DNA of 64,000 nt from Arthrobacter globiformis (GTDB taxonomy: Bacteria; Actinomycetota; Actinomycetes; Actinomycetales; Micrococcaceae), in the NCBI RefSeq assembly GCF_030815865.1, contig NZ_JAUSXI010000001.1, positions 4,402,001 through 4,466,000 of the forward strand, given 5' to 3'. The translations under genes were made by a program, and so were the position numbers. Positions 17,674 through 26,749 of the stretch are shown in pieces; position 1 is the first letter of the stretch, and each line of letters opens with the position of its first letter. Below the pieces are notes generated by a model. That model saw only the letters and a program-made list of their open reading frames with translations. It was not told where the DNA came from and did not search any database.

Positions 17674-18744
17674 ATGCGTCGCAATCGTGTTATCGCTGGA
17701 ACGTCCGTTATTCTCCTAGGCGCTGCTGGTCTCTGGGCCGCGTCCCTCGCTATCGGCGGTGGGAACACTGCTGAGGACGTGCCGCCGCAACCAACTACGA
17801 CTCTCACGCCGAGTTCGCCACCGTCCCCTAGCAAGCCCAGGACACCTGCGCCTGATGTTCGGATCGCCGCTGTCGGTGACATGAACGGCGTCAGGACCAT
17901 TGACCCTGATAGCCCGTCCGGTCGGAACGGTGCGGCGATCACCCGGCTCGTGCAGAAGAACGAGATTGACGCGTTCCTGGGGCTCGGGGACTTCCAGTAC
18001 GCCACCCCGCATTGCGCTGACTACGTGAAGTACTGGACGCCGCTGTGGGGTGGCACCAAGCCCAAGTTGTACTGGGTGTCCGCCCCCAACCACGACTGGG
18101 AACCAGGCCGCAACGAAGACCTCGACAACTTCATGAACGGCCAATGCCCGGGCGCCCCGGCGAAGGCCGCGATCAACCGGCAGCGTGGGTTCATCGAGAA
18201 CGGGGATCCGTACTCGAAGGACTTCGGGAACTGGCACTTCGTGTTCCTGTCGTCCGCGTACTGGCGGTACGACCCCGAGCACGCTGAAGCGTTAACGACT
18301 TGGCTGGACGACAACCTCACTGCTGCTCAGGCGGCGGGCAAGTACCTGGCAGTCGTGTACCACGAACCGTACTTCACATCGAACACGGACGAACATGAGC
18401 GGGCCCTTGACCACAAGCCGTGGATCGACGTGATGTATAAGCACCGGGTCCGTCTGACCCTGTCAGGGTCGCAACACAACTACGAACGCACATGTCCGGT
18501 GAACAACGAGGACCAGTGCGTCTCTGACGGTATGACGGCGTTCCAGGTATCCACGGGAGGTATCGGCCTCCGCCCCTTCACCAACAGTCCGTCGTACATC
18601 GTGAAGCGGTTCAGCGACACCCACGGGTTCCTTCGGATGACACTCAAAGACAACGGGTCTTTCACCTGGAACTTCGTTCCAACATCGGGCCCGGGCAAGG
18701 ACTCAGGAACGCGTTCCGCACCGGAGCCCTCTGCCGACGGATAG
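17674..18744 (+). CDS. Secreted calcineurin-like metallophosphoesterase
   Basis: A 356-residue protein with an N-terminal membrane/signal segment (residues 6-26), a Pro/Thr/Ser-rich linker (about 38-60) and a purple-acid-phosphatase-like metallophosphoesterase domain. Metal-site motifs are AVGDMNG, GLGDFQY, PNHDW (in place of GNHD), VVYHEP and SGSQHNYER (in place of GHxH). The replacements are common in secreted branches of this family. The substrate is unknown. GGAAGGAGG lies upstream of the ATG with a rather long spacing. Four copies of the dispersed repeat follow the stop codon. Confidence 0.82.
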   Translation: MRRNRVIAGTSVILLGAAGLWAASLAIGGGNTAEDVPPQPTTTLTPSSPPSPSKPRTPAPDVRIAAVGDMNGVRTIDPDSPSGRNGAAITRLVQKNEIDAFLGLGDFQYATPHCADYVKYWTPLWGGTKPKLYWVSAPNHDWEPGRNEDLDNFMNGQCPGAPAKAAINRQRGFIENGDPYSKDFGNWHFVFLSSAYWRYDPEHAEALTTWLDDNLTAAQAAGKYLAVVYHEPYFTSNTDEHERALDHKPWIDVMYKHRVRLTLSGSQHNYERTCPVNNEDQCVSDGMTAFQVSTGGIGLRPFTNSPSYIVKRFSDTHGFLRMTLKDNGSFTWNFVPTSGPGKDSGTRSAPEPSADG

Positions 18745-18747
18745 AGG

Positions 18748-18866
18748 ATCTCGACAGGGTCAATCACCGGGTCCCCTGGATTTCGACAGGCTCAATCACC
18801 GGGTCCTACGGATTTCGACAGGCTCAATCACCGGGCCCCCCGGATTTCGACAGGCTCAATCACCGG
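18748..18866. repeat. Dispersed 22-bp repeat, 4 copies
   Basis: Copies at about 18750, 18781, 18813 and 18845, all the CTCAATCACCGGG variant in the same direction. The last copy provides the stop codon of the convergent AraC-type gene. Confidence 0.9.
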
Positions 18867-19654
18867 GACATGCTCAATCCCCGCCTGTACGCACTGGGGG
18901 TGAAGCCCAGGTACTTCTGAAAGTCGTTCGTCAGGTGTGCGTGGTCGGCGTATCCAAGCTCGGCCGCTATCGCGGCCAGATCCGCTGAAGCATCCAGCCG
19001 CGTCCGCTCGGCAGCGTCCTGAAGGCGTCGACGGCGGATCAGCGCGGCAGGGCTCAGGCCGATGTACTTCTTGGCCACACGCTGCAGGGTCCGCTGCGAA
19101 ACCGCCAGCGCAGACGCCGCGTCCTCCACTCGGACTAGGGACGCGTCCGAACCAATGACGTCCATCAACCGGTTGGCCAGCAACGCCTCCTCGGACACCG
19201 CAGGCCCAGCAAAGCAAGCCAGCCACCCGGCAAAGGCATCCGCTGCCCGCTCGCGGCGAGTATCGCCGTCGTGCGTTTTCATGACCTCCGAGACCGAAAG
19301 ATGCAGTCCTTCCGCGGCCACGGCCACTTCTGTGTCCCGCAGGCTGGAGGGATCGTCGGTGAACAGCGGCACGGCCGCCGGCCGCAACAGCGCACCAACC
19401 GCCCAGCCCCGTCCAGCCAAATCCCGATGGGCCGCCCGGGTAGTTGGGCCGGAGAAGACCACGGCACCAGGCTGCACCACGAGGTTGGAGCCGGGGTACG
19501 CGATCAGGTGCTGGCGGGAGGTGCGGCCGGGCTCGATGTCCCACTCGGGAATCCAGAACCACTGGACCAGGTCCGCCATGGAGGGCGGCGCCGGAAGGCG
19601 GTGAAAACTGGGAAGCCGGGCCGGGTACAGGATCCCCTTGAACGAACTCTCCAT
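18860..19654 (-). CDS. AraC-family transcriptional regulator
   Basis: A 264-residue regulator. The N-terminal part (WFWIPEWDI, GRTSRQHLIAYPGSNLVVQPG) resembles the sensing domain of AraC proteins with unknown ligands. The C-terminal 100 residues form the double helix-turn-helix (VEDAASALAVSQRTLQRVAKKYIGLSP and LAAIAAELGYADHAHLTNDFQKYLGFTPSAYRR in parts). I take ATG 19654 because GAAGGGA lies before it; the alternative GTG at 19705 has no ribosome site. Its stop (TGA read from TCA at 18860-18862) lies within a repeat copy. Divergent from a VOC-family gene 65 bases away, which is the likely target. Confidence 0.88.
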   Translation of the reverse strand: MESSFKGILYPARLPSFHRLPAPPSMADLVQWFWIPEWDIEPGRTSRQHLIAYPGSNLVVQPGAVVFSGPTTRAAHRDLAGRGWAVGALLRPAAVPLFTDDPSSLRDTEVAVAAEGLHLSVSEVMKTHDGDTRRERAADAFAGWLACFAGPAVSEEALLANRLMDVIGSDASLVRVEDAASALAVSQRTLQRVAKKYIGLSPAALIRRRRLQDAAERTRLDASADLAAIAAELGYADHAHLTNDFQKYLGFTPSAYRRGLSMSR

Positions 19655-19719
19655 CGGTCCCTTCAGACTGTCGCGAATCTCCAAGCGCCGCCGCTGACGG
19701 GGCACGTAGCGTCATAGAC

Positions 19720-20232
19720 ATGACAGATACTACAAGCACCGAATCCACCACGGCCGCCCACGGAGAGCACACCACGCACGGAATTCCGAACGGACTGACG
19801 AGCCTCACGCCGTTCCTTGCGGTGACCAGCGCCAGGGAAGCGATCGCGTTCTACGAGGACGTGTTTGGCGCCCGGGTAGTCGCCGCCACGGAGATGCGCG
19901 GAGTAGTAGTCCACGCCGAACTCGACTTTGGGAACGGCCACCTCCAGCTCGGCGAACCCAACCCCGAATACCACCTGGTTCCGGCGCCGGAGGGAGAAAA
20001 CGACTGCTACTCCCTTGGCCTCTACTGCCCGGACGCAGACAAGCTGGTGCACCGGGCCGAACAGGCCGGAGCCACTATCCGCGAGCCACTGGCCACGTTT
20101 GTCTCAGGCGACCGTTACGCCAGCATCCGGGACCCCTTCGGCGTCCGCTGGTCTATCATGACCCGTGTGGAAGACCTCTCCGAGGAGGAAAGCAACCGCC
20201 GGGTCGAAGAATGGGCGGCGCAGCAGGGCTGA
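19720..20232 (+). CDS. VOC-family (glyoxalase/PhnB-like) protein
   Basis: A 170-residue protein with the PhnB-like arrangement: LTPFLAVTSAREAIAFYEDVFGAR, HAELDFGNGHLQLGEP and SIRDPFGVRWSIMTRVEDL in parts. These small beta-alpha-beta-beta-beta metal-fold proteins include glyoxalases, dioxygenases and antibiotic-binding proteins. No specific substrate can be read. The first 25 residues are Thr/His-rich and probably unstructured. Likely controlled by the divergent AraC-type regulator. Confidence 0.82.
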   Translation: MTDTTSTESTTAAHGEHTTHGIPNGLTSLTPFLAVTSAREAIAFYEDVFGARVVAATEMRGVVVHAELDFGNGHLQLGEPNPEYHLVPAPEGENDCYSLGLYCPDADKLVHRAEQAGATIREPLATFVSGDRYASIRDPFGVRWSIMTRVEDLSEEESNRRVEEWAAQQG

Positions 20233-20238
20233 CGCCGG

Positions 20239-20269
20239 GGACCCGCGTCCGGCTGACGGATGCGGGTCC
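20239..20269. terminator. Bidirectional hairpin between convergent genes
   Basis: GGACCCGCGTCCG and CGGATGCGGGTCC pair over 13 positions with one G-T wobble and a five-base loop. No U-tract. Confidence 0.6.
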
Positions 20270-20288
20270 GGCAGTCTGACCCGCTCAA

Positions 20289-22637
20289 TCAGGCGGCGGT
20301 GACTGCAACGGTGCGGGTGGCGAGTACCTCCGACGTGAGCCAGTGCAGGAAGCTGATGCTGATGGTGTACTTCCCGGGAGCGGGCGGGCGCAGCAGGAAG
20401 TCGAACTTCTCCGCGGCACCGGAATGGATGATGTCGGTCAGGAGCGGCTGCCCGGCCATCGACGGCTGCACCGCGGGGCCCGTGGGGCTGGGGGTGTTCC
20501 AGAAGGGCCGACCATCGTGGGCGATCAGCTCGGCGATCCTGGCAGGTCTCCCGGCCGCGTCCGTAATCCGTGTCAGGGTGGGAAAATAGTCGACGTTCAA
20601 CATCCGCACCAGAGTTGGATACTTGCCGGCCCGGACCACGTTGGCCCGCATTTGGGAGACGGCCCAGACGACGTCGTCGCCCCTCGGCCGAGTAGGGATG
20701 TTGCCCCCCAGGAGGAAGAAGTGCTTGGGCTCGAAGCGGTTGAGCCCAGCGTCCTCGCCGTTGAGCCCGGCGGCGTGGTTCAGTTCGTGCCAGCGGGGAT
20801 CAATGGAGTACGGCGCGATCAGGGTTTCGGTGGCGATGTCATACAGCGGCCCATCAACCGAATGACGGCGGGCGCCGGCCGGCGCCGGTGCAGCGGGATT
20901 GGCTGGAGGGTCGACGACGATCGGCCCGAACATGCCCATCTGGACGTGGAGCGGGGTGTTGACGTGGCAGTGGTAGAAGTAGGTGCCCGCCGCGCCGCGG
21001 TTGGGGTTGCCGCGTACGCCGACGTCGGTCCTCCACTGGTAGGTGTAGTGTCCCGTGACCTCGAAGGAGGTGTGGCCCACTCCGTCGTTGCGGGGGTCCG
21101 GTTCGATGCCGTGCCAGTGGATGGTGTGCACCCTCTTGCTGGGCTTGACGGTGCCCTGGAACAGTTGCCCCTCCTGCATCCGCACCGTGGTTCCGGGGAT
21201 TTGGCGGCCGAATTTGTTTCCCTCGAAGCTCCACATCTCGTGTTCGGAGCCGTCGGGGAACGTGAACTTTCTGTTGAAGAAGTCCATCTCGAGGAAGACG
21301 TCCGGCTTCAGCGGAAACTCGGTTTCCGGGCTGCCCTCGTGGGGCTGGTCCGATGAGAAGTCCACCTGGCTTCGGAACGTGTGGTGCGGATCCGCGGCCG
21401 TCGGCGGCGTCCCTTCACTGGGGGCGGGCTGGCCGGCCAGCACCCAATCCGCCACGAGCCCGCCGGGGTACAGTCCGCCGCGCGCCGTCTGGGACGGTTC
21501 CGCATGGCAGTGCATGGGGTACGTCCAGTCTTTGTCCCTGGCATTCCACACCTGGTCGACCGTGTCCGGCGGCCTCCGGACCGGCAGAATCGATTCTTTG
21601 TGGTCCAGCGGTTGCAGCTGGACTGTGTCTTCCCACTGCTGGAGCACCACGTCGCCCTTGGGCGTCACCCGGCCGTGTGAGCGTGGGAAGTCGAGGCCGT
21701 TGGACCGCACGGTCCACACGTGGTTGCCGTGGTAGTGCAGCTGGTGGTCCACGATGCCGGCGTTGAGCATCCGCATGAGGTGCCCGCTGCGGATGGCCCC
21801 GGCCGCCGGGGAGGCACTGAAGTTGCGCACGTCCGTCTCGCGCGGATGGCCCGAGGGCAGCGTGTCCTCGTGCCGCCGGTCATTGAACGCCAGGTCAGTG
21901 GTGACGGCCAGCGACTGGAACCCGGCGAACCCGTTGATGGTGAAGTAGTTTGGCACCGCCGGGGTGGCGACCGGATCGACTCTCTGACCCCGCGATGCGA
22001 TTCGCGCCCAGTTCGAGTCCACGTCATGGCACAGCCAGAGCCACTGGCGCTCGAATTCAGCCGCTCCCGGGGCCAGCCGCCACGCGTTGCGCGGATCGAT
22101 CACCACCAGTGCCCCGTAGAGGCCCAGCGTCCGTTCCACCGGCTGGTTGCCCGGATCGGTGTACAGATAGGTCCCGGGCAAGGGCGCCGGAAACCGAACC
22201 AGCTTCGATGTCCCCGGCGCGACTGGCCCGGAGCTGACGTCGGTCCCGCCACCCCCTGCACGGTGGAACCGCATCTCGTGCGGCTGCGCGAGGTTGTTGT
22301 GGACCATGATCTCGATGGTGCTCCCGGTCTCCGCTATCAACGTCCGGGGCGGAAAGAAGCTGGCCCAGTAGCCCCGCCGGGCAAGGAACTGCCGGGGGAA
22401 TGCCGAGTCCGGCCGCAGCGGCGCGGGCCTCCCATGCGGCGGCACAGGAGCGCCCAGCGGATAGGTCCGGCTGACCACCACCCTTCCGTTCGCGGTGATC
22501 ACCCGAGGCGTCATGGCCAGCGCCGGAGCCGGATCATTGACCGCCGTGCGGCGATCCCCGAAACCACGGTGATAAACCAGGGAGCCGTCCACCATCGGAA
22601 CGAACCCGTCGTTGACGTGGACATCTAGGACTGCCAT
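20289..22637 (-). CDS. Large multicopper oxidase
   Basis: A 782-residue protein with all four copper-ligand clusters, in the order LHYHGNH, YPMHCHAE, TIHWHG and YFYHCHVNTPLHVQMGMFG. It is longer than laccases or CueO (about 500) and has cupredoxin-like segments on both sides. Members oxidise phenols, Mn(II) or Cu(I) with O2 as the acceptor; the substrate is not deducible. I see no signal peptide or twin-arginine motif at the chosen start (ATG 22637, excellent AGGAGG six bases before), which is unusual because most such oxidases are exported. The longer frame to 22700 has no signal peptide either. Two DUF202 genes are divergent. Confidence 0.88.
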   Translation of the reverse strand: MAVLDVHVNDGFVPMVDGSLVYHRGFGDRRTAVNDPAPALAMTPRVITANGRVVVSRTYPLGAPVPPHGRPAPLRPDSAFPRQFLARRGYWASFFPPRTLIAETGSTIEIMVHNNLAQPHEMRFHRAGGGGTDVSSGPVAPGTSKLVRFPAPLPGTYLYTDPGNQPVERTLGLYGALVVIDPRNAWRLAPGAAEFERQWLWLCHDVDSNWARIASRGQRVDPVATPAVPNYFTINGFAGFQSLAVTTDLAFNDRRHEDTLPSGHPRETDVRNFSASPAAGAIRSGHLMRMLNAGIVDHQLHYHGNHVWTVRSNGLDFPRSHGRVTPKGDVVLQQWEDTVQLQPLDHKESILPVRRPPDTVDQVWNARDKDWTYPMHCHAEPSQTARGGLYPGGLVADWVLAGQPAPSEGTPPTAADPHHTFRSQVDFSSDQPHEGSPETEFPLKPDVFLEMDFFNRKFTFPDGSEHEMWSFEGNKFGRQIPGTTVRMQEGQLFQGTVKPSKRVHTIHWHGIEPDPRNDGVGHTSFEVTGHYTYQWRTDVGVRGNPNRGAAGTYFYHCHVNTPLHVQMGMFGPIVVDPPANPAAPAPAGARRHSVDGPLYDIATETLIAPYSIDPRWHELNHAAGLNGEDAGLNRFEPKHFFLLGGNIPTRPRGDDVVWAVSQMRANVVRAGKYPTLVRMLNVDYFPTLTRITDAAGRPARIAELIAHDGRPFWNTPSPTGPAVQPSMAGQPLLTDIIHSGAAEKFDFLLRPPAPGKYTISISFLHWLTSEVLATRTVAVTAA

Positions 22638-22859
22638 TGCCGACCTCCTGTGTATTGGAGACCGGAAATCTGGGTAGACACAGGTCCAAGTCGCCCCCAA
22701 TTGCGAACAGACACGGCTTCATGGTGCCGACGGAAACCTAGAGAAAACTTGCGGCACTTTCGAGAAAGGAGCATGTCCTGACATACGACATCAGCGGGAC
22801 CCCACTTAACCCTTTCGGGTAAGTCGTTCCGGGACCCCTTAGACAGCACTGGCTAGACT

Positions 22860-23267
22860 GTGACCGTGCCGCCCACCTCTACTCCCCCGCCCAGCTCCAC
22901 CCCCCGCAGAAGCCGCTTTGCCGAAAAACTCCTGCCCGGCGGCACCGAGCCGGACCCGCGTTTCACCCTGGCCAACGAGCGGACCTTCCTGGCGTGGATC
23001 CGCACGTCCCTGGCGCTCCTCGCCGGCGGGATCGCGGTGGAGGCCTTCACGTCCGACGTTTTCGCTGAGCCCGTCCGCCGCGGGCTGTCCGTGCTGCTCC
23101 TCCTGCTGGGCATGCTTCTCAGTGCGGGGTCCGCTATCCGCTGGCTGCGGGTTGAGTCGAGCTTGCGCTCGAACCGGCCGCTGCCGTTGCCCCTGATCGC
23201 CCCGTTGCTTGCCGCCGGCTGCGCCGTCGCAGCGGCGGTGGTGATCGCCGTCGTCGTTCTTGCCTGA
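22860..23267 (+). CDS. DUF202 membrane protein (YidH-like)
   Basis: A 135-residue protein with the DUF202 signature ANERTFLAWIRTSLALLAGGIAV at the first membrane helix, and two more helices. Function of the family is unknown; pairs of DUF202 genes are common. The start is GTG at 22860 with no ribosome site, so the transcript may be leaderless; another GTG (22866) follows two codons on. Confidence 0.85.
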   Translation: MTVPPTSTPPPSSTPRRSRFAEKLLPGGTEPDPRFTLANERTFLAWIRTSLALLAGGIAVEAFTSDVFAEPVRRGLSVLLLLLGMLLSAGSAIRWLRVESSLRSNRPLPLPLIAPLLAAGCAVAAAVVIAVVVLA

Positions 23268-23270
23268 ACC

Positions 23271-23624
23271 ATGGACGAAAGCCCGGCTACCGCTCCCCTG
23301 CCCGACGACGGTCCCCTCCACGGCGATCCGGGACTGCAGCCCGAGCGCACAGCGCTCGCCTGGGGCCGGACGGTCCTGACGCTGATTGCCGCGAGCGCGA
23401 TGAGCCTGCGCTGGCTCCCGGACCAGGGGCCGTTCGTGCTGGCGATGTTCGGCCTCACCATCGCCGCCGGGACCGGCATCTATGCCACCCAGCGGCGGCG
23501 CTACCGGCGCAGCATCGCGGGGATCAGGGCGGGACGTCTGGCACCCGATGTCGCGGCGGTCTTCTGGACCGCGGGCGCCTGCGTCGCGCTTGGAGCGCTG
23601 GGCATCTGGCTGGTGCTGTCCTGA
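23271..23624 (+). CDS. DUF202 membrane protein, second of pair
   Basis: A 117-residue protein with the shorter DUF202 pattern GLQPERTALAWGRTVLTLIAASAM and three membrane helices. It starts four bases after the previous gene, so the two are co-transcribed and may form a heteromeric membrane complex. Function unknown. Confidence 0.84.
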   Translation: MDESPATAPLPDDGPLHGDPGLQPERTALAWGRTVLTLIAASAMSLRWLPDQGPFVLAMFGLTIAAGTGIYATQRRRYRRSIAGIRAGRLAPDVAAVFWTAGACVALGALGIWLVLS

Positions 23625-23775
23625 CCGGATGAGCCGCGCTTCATGAAAGCGCATTTTTGAATCCGACAAATTTTATGCTGAAAAACGGCTCCCGGCCTTG
23701 TACCGTGTGGTGTGGGCGGTGAACTTAGAGCTGGTGCTGGGCCGGTTCAAGGATTCACCAGACGTGGAGTTGACC

Positions 23776-24171
23776 ATGACCGGCTTGGGAGTGGCAGTCG
23801 TTATTGAGGACGACGCAGATATCCGCAATCTTCTGCGGGCAGTCCTGGAACAGACGGGCTTTTCCGTCTACACCGCGGCCAGCGGCCTTGAGGGGGTCGA
23901 TCTGGTGCGGCGCCGGCTTCCCCGTGTTGTTACTGTCGACGTCGGCCTTCCGGACGTCCATGGTTTCGAAGTGCTGCGGCGCATCCGTTCGTTCAGCTCC
24001 GCCCGGGTGGTGATGCTTACCGGCCGCGCCGACGAATCGGATATCGACGAAGCGCTGCGACGCGGGGCAGACGAGTACGTCACGAAGCCGTTCCGGCCCA
24101 GGGAACTGCGGACCCGGATCGAGGCGCTGCTTGCCGCCGGGACCGCGGGCCCGGTTCACCATGCGGTATAG
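23776..24171 (+). CDS. Receiver-only response regulator (CheY-like)
   Basis: A 131-residue receiver domain: acidic pocket IEDDADI (residues 10-16), phospho-acceptor in VTVDVGLPDVHG (Asp about residue 56), Thr in VVMLTGRADE and Lys in EYVTKPFRPRELR. There is no output domain, so it must act on another protein. ATG 23776 with GTGGAG six bases before is preferred over TTG 23698; this also matches the 13-residue lead of the paralogue at 61324. It converges on a degenerate EAL gene. No histidine kinase is in the window. Confidence 0.85.
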   Translation: MTGLGVAVVIEDDADIRNLLRAVLEQTGFSVYTAASGLEGVDLVRRRLPRVVTVDVGLPDVHGFEVLRRIRSFSSARVVMLTGRADESDIDEALRRGADEYVTKPFRPRELRTRIEALLAAGTAGPVHHAV

Positions 24172-24195
24172 CTGACAACCCGTTACCGACGCGGG

Positions 24196-25293
24196 TTAAT
24201 TCGCCGCTGGCCTTCCGGCCCTGTGCCGTCCGTGGCGGTCAGGAGCCCCCGGTGCGGTGGCGGGACCCGTCCAGGTAGCCCATTCCTTCGCATCGACTGT
24301 CGGCCGTCCCAGGAAGTGGCCCTGGCCGGCGGCAACTGCCAGCCGGGTCAGGACGGTCAGCTCATCGGCGGTTTCGATGCCTACCGCAGCCAGTTCGGCG
24401 CCGGTCTGCCGTCCGAATTCGACCATGTCGGCGACCAGGTACTGGCGGCTTGGGTCCCGGTGGATCTCTGCGACCAGATCACGGCCGATTTTGATGACAT
24501 CCGGCCGGAGGGACCGGATGTGGCGCATGGACGCAGCGTCCGTGCCGGCCTCATCAACCGCCAGACGCAGGCCGGAACGGCGCATCGGCGTCAGGACATC
24601 CAGAAGCGGGCCCAACTGGTCGCCCTGAAGTGGTTCGGTGAGTTCCAGAACCATGCGCGAAAGCTCCAGAGGTGCTTGGTGGAGGAATCCAGGAAGCCGG
24701 GGATCGAGGCATACCGCCGGGGAGACGTTCAAGGCGACCGCAAGTTGAGGTGGAAGTTCCTGGGCCGCGGCCACGGCCGTCTGCAGCGCAGAGAACTCCA
24801 GGTCCGCTCCCAGCCCGACGGCGGCGGCATTCTTGAACCAGGACCATGCACTGTCCCCGTCCTCCCAGACAAAGCGGGTCAGGGCCTCCGCGCCGATCAC
24901 ACCCTTGCGGGCAAGATCGTGGACCGGCTGGAAGGCTGTGACCAGCATGCCCCCGTGCAGGACGGCCTCAATGGCCGCCCGATCCCGGGCGGTGACGCCC
25001 TGCTTATGACTATCCTGCTGGACGCTCGCATCCCGTCTGTCCGGCTTAGGCCGGTCGCTCGCCCGCCTGGCAAGGGAGCGGCTGAAGATCAGGTGCTCGT
25101 GCAGCGCTGCTTCGGGATGGCCAGGATGCGCTGCGACGTGCTCGCGCAACCGCTCCCGGATTTCGGCCCCTTCGGGATCTTGACCGGCCAGGACCGCCTC
25201 GATGATCTCATGCGCCTGCGCCCGCACCAGCGGGACCTCATCGGCGCTCTCCCCCACCCAGCCGTCATCCTCGGGGAACGGACTATCAACCAA
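24196..25293 (-). CDS. EAL-domain protein with degenerate active site
   Basis: A 365-residue protein: an N-terminal helical region (about 1-100, no clear family) and a C-terminal EAL domain. Preserved pieces are GAEALTRF, LNVSPAVCL, LELTEPL, IKIGRDLV, GIETADE and GQGHFLGRP. The normally invariant DDFGTG (metal-binding Asp pair) reads DEAGTD here, so loss of c-di-GMP phosphodiesterase activity is likely; it may instead bind c-di-GMP or a partner protein. TTG start at 25293 with AAGGAG six bases before. Convergent with the stand-alone receiver protein. Confidence 0.82.
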   Translation of the reverse strand: MVDSPFPEDDGWVGESADEVPLVRAQAHEIIEAVLAGQDPEGAEIRERLREHVAAHPGHPEAALHEHLIFSRSLARRASDRPKPDRRDASVQQDSHKQGVTARDRAAIEAVLHGGMLVTAFQPVHDLARKGVIGAEALTRFVWEDGDSAWSWFKNAAAVGLGADLEFSALQTAVAAAQELPPQLAVALNVSPAVCLDPRLPGFLHQAPLELSRMVLELTEPLQGDQLGPLLDVLTPMRRSGLRLAVDEAGTDAASMRHIRSLRPDVIKIGRDLVAEIHRDPSRQYLVADMVEFGRQTGAELAAVGIETADELTVLTRLAVAAGQGHFLGRPTVDAKEWATWTGPATAPGAPDRHGRHRAGRPAAN

Positions 25294-25432
25294 TTGACAC
25301 TCCTTAAGCCCACCCCACGAAGTAACCTGTCATGCGGTTCCAGATTACGCGATCTGGGGTATTGCAGGAACAGCTGATGCAGGGGATGAAGATCGCCGCC
25401 TGCAGTGCCGCGGGCAATTTCCTTTGTTCGGG

Positions 25433-26641
25433 TCACGCCACGGCGGCGAGACGTGTGCGGCTGGCGGACCAGACGGCCAGTGCCGCCAGAGTAAGGATGA
25501 GTGCGGCGATCATGACGGCGGTCCAGCCGCCCGCACTCCACAGCGGCCCGGACATGGCAGACCCGGCCGCGCCGCCGATGAAGTTACTCACCACCACAGC
25601 GGTGTTGAGTCTGCTGCGCGCCGAACCCGGGAGGGTCAGGAGCCGGGTCTGGCTGAGGACCAGGTTCGCCTGCGCTGCGACATCAAGCAAGATCACGATG
25701 ACGATCAGTCCGATGATCGAGCTGCTGGCGAGCCACGCACCGACCAGACTCAGGCCGAGCAGGGCGAGCGCCGCGCCCGTGGCAGGAACGGACCAGCCGC
25801 GGTCGTGGATGGTGCCGGCCCGCCGGGCGGCGAGGGCGCCGGCCAGTCCGGCGAGTCCCACCAGCCCGATCTGCCCGACCGAGTACGAGAACGGCGGCGC
25901 TGCAAGCAGGAACGTCAGCGATGTCCAGAACAGGGAGAACACCGTGAAGCCGAGCCCGCTGATCAGCAGCGTCGGCGGTACGGCACGGTACTGCGCCACC
26001 GTGGTGAACACGGAGGCGAGCAGCCGCCGGTAGCGGATCGACTCCCGCGGTTCAAGGCGAGGGATGAGTGCGTGCAGCACGAACGCGAGGGTCACGGCGA
26101 GAATGGCTGCGATGACGTAAATGGCCCGCCAGCCGAACGCTTCCGCTACAAGACCGCTCACGGTACGGGAGAGAAGCACGCCAATCAGGGCGCCCGACGC
26201 GATCGTTCCCACAACCCGGCCGCGCTGTTCCGGTGCTGCAAGCTCGCTTGCCAGGGGCGAGAGGAGCTGCGCCGATACGGTGGTGAGCCCCACTCCACCC
26301 AAAGCGGCGAGGAGGAGGGAGAAGTTCGGTGCCGCGGCCGCTGCGAGGAGCATGAGCGCTGACACCCCCAGCACGGCAGGAATAAGCCGGCGCCGGTTCA
26401 GGACGTCACCGAGGGGAACCACGAGGAAGATGCCGAGCGCATAACCGATCTGGGTGACGGTAACCAGCGCGGCGGCGCTGGAGGAGGCCACGCCGAGTGA
26501 GCTGGCGATCTCTTCGATCAGTGGCTGTGCCCAGTAGAGATTTCCGACGGCGAGCCCGCCTGCGATGGCGAAGACGATGGTCCGGGTCCGGTTCATACCG
26601 GCGACAGGAGTGATGACAGGAGTAGTAGACACGTATTCCAT
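25433..26641 (-). CDS. MFS transporter (drug efflux type)
   Basis: A 402-residue protein with about twelve membrane helices. Conserved pieces are NLYWAQPLIEEIA, GYALGIFLVVPLGD and NRRRLI between helices 2 and 3 (the MFS motif A), and QLLSPLASELAAPEQRGRVVG. The profile is that of small-drug efflux carriers regulated by MmyB-like proteins. ATG 26641 with GGGGG upstream is preferred over the longer frame to 26719. Divergent from the MmyB-like regulator. Confidence 0.86.
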   Translation of the reverse strand: MEYVSTTPVITPVAGMNRTRTIVFAIAGGLAVGNLYWAQPLIEEIASSLGVASSSAAALVTVTQIGYALGIFLVVPLGDVLNRRRLIPAVLGVSALMLLAAAAAPNFSLLLAALGGVGLTTVSAQLLSPLASELAAPEQRGRVVGTIASGALIGVLLSRTVSGLVAEAFGWRAIYVIAAILAVTLAFVLHALIPRLEPRESIRYRRLLASVFTTVAQYRAVPPTLLISGLGFTVFSLFWTSLTFLLAAPPFSYSVGQIGLVGLAGLAGALAARRAGTIHDRGWSVPATGAALALLGLSLVGAWLASSSIIGLIVIVILLDVAAQANLVLSQTRLLTLPGSARSRLNTAVVVSNFIGGAAGSAMSGPLWSAGGWTAVMIAALILTLAALAVWSASRTRLAAVA

Positions 26642-26749
26642 TTCACCCCCTGTATGGGGTCTATGGCAGGGCGGCTTTGTCATCGGTCCGGCGTGCCTAG
26701 GCACAGCAGACCCTCCCACGGCTCACCCGCCCGGAGTAGCGTGGAAGGC

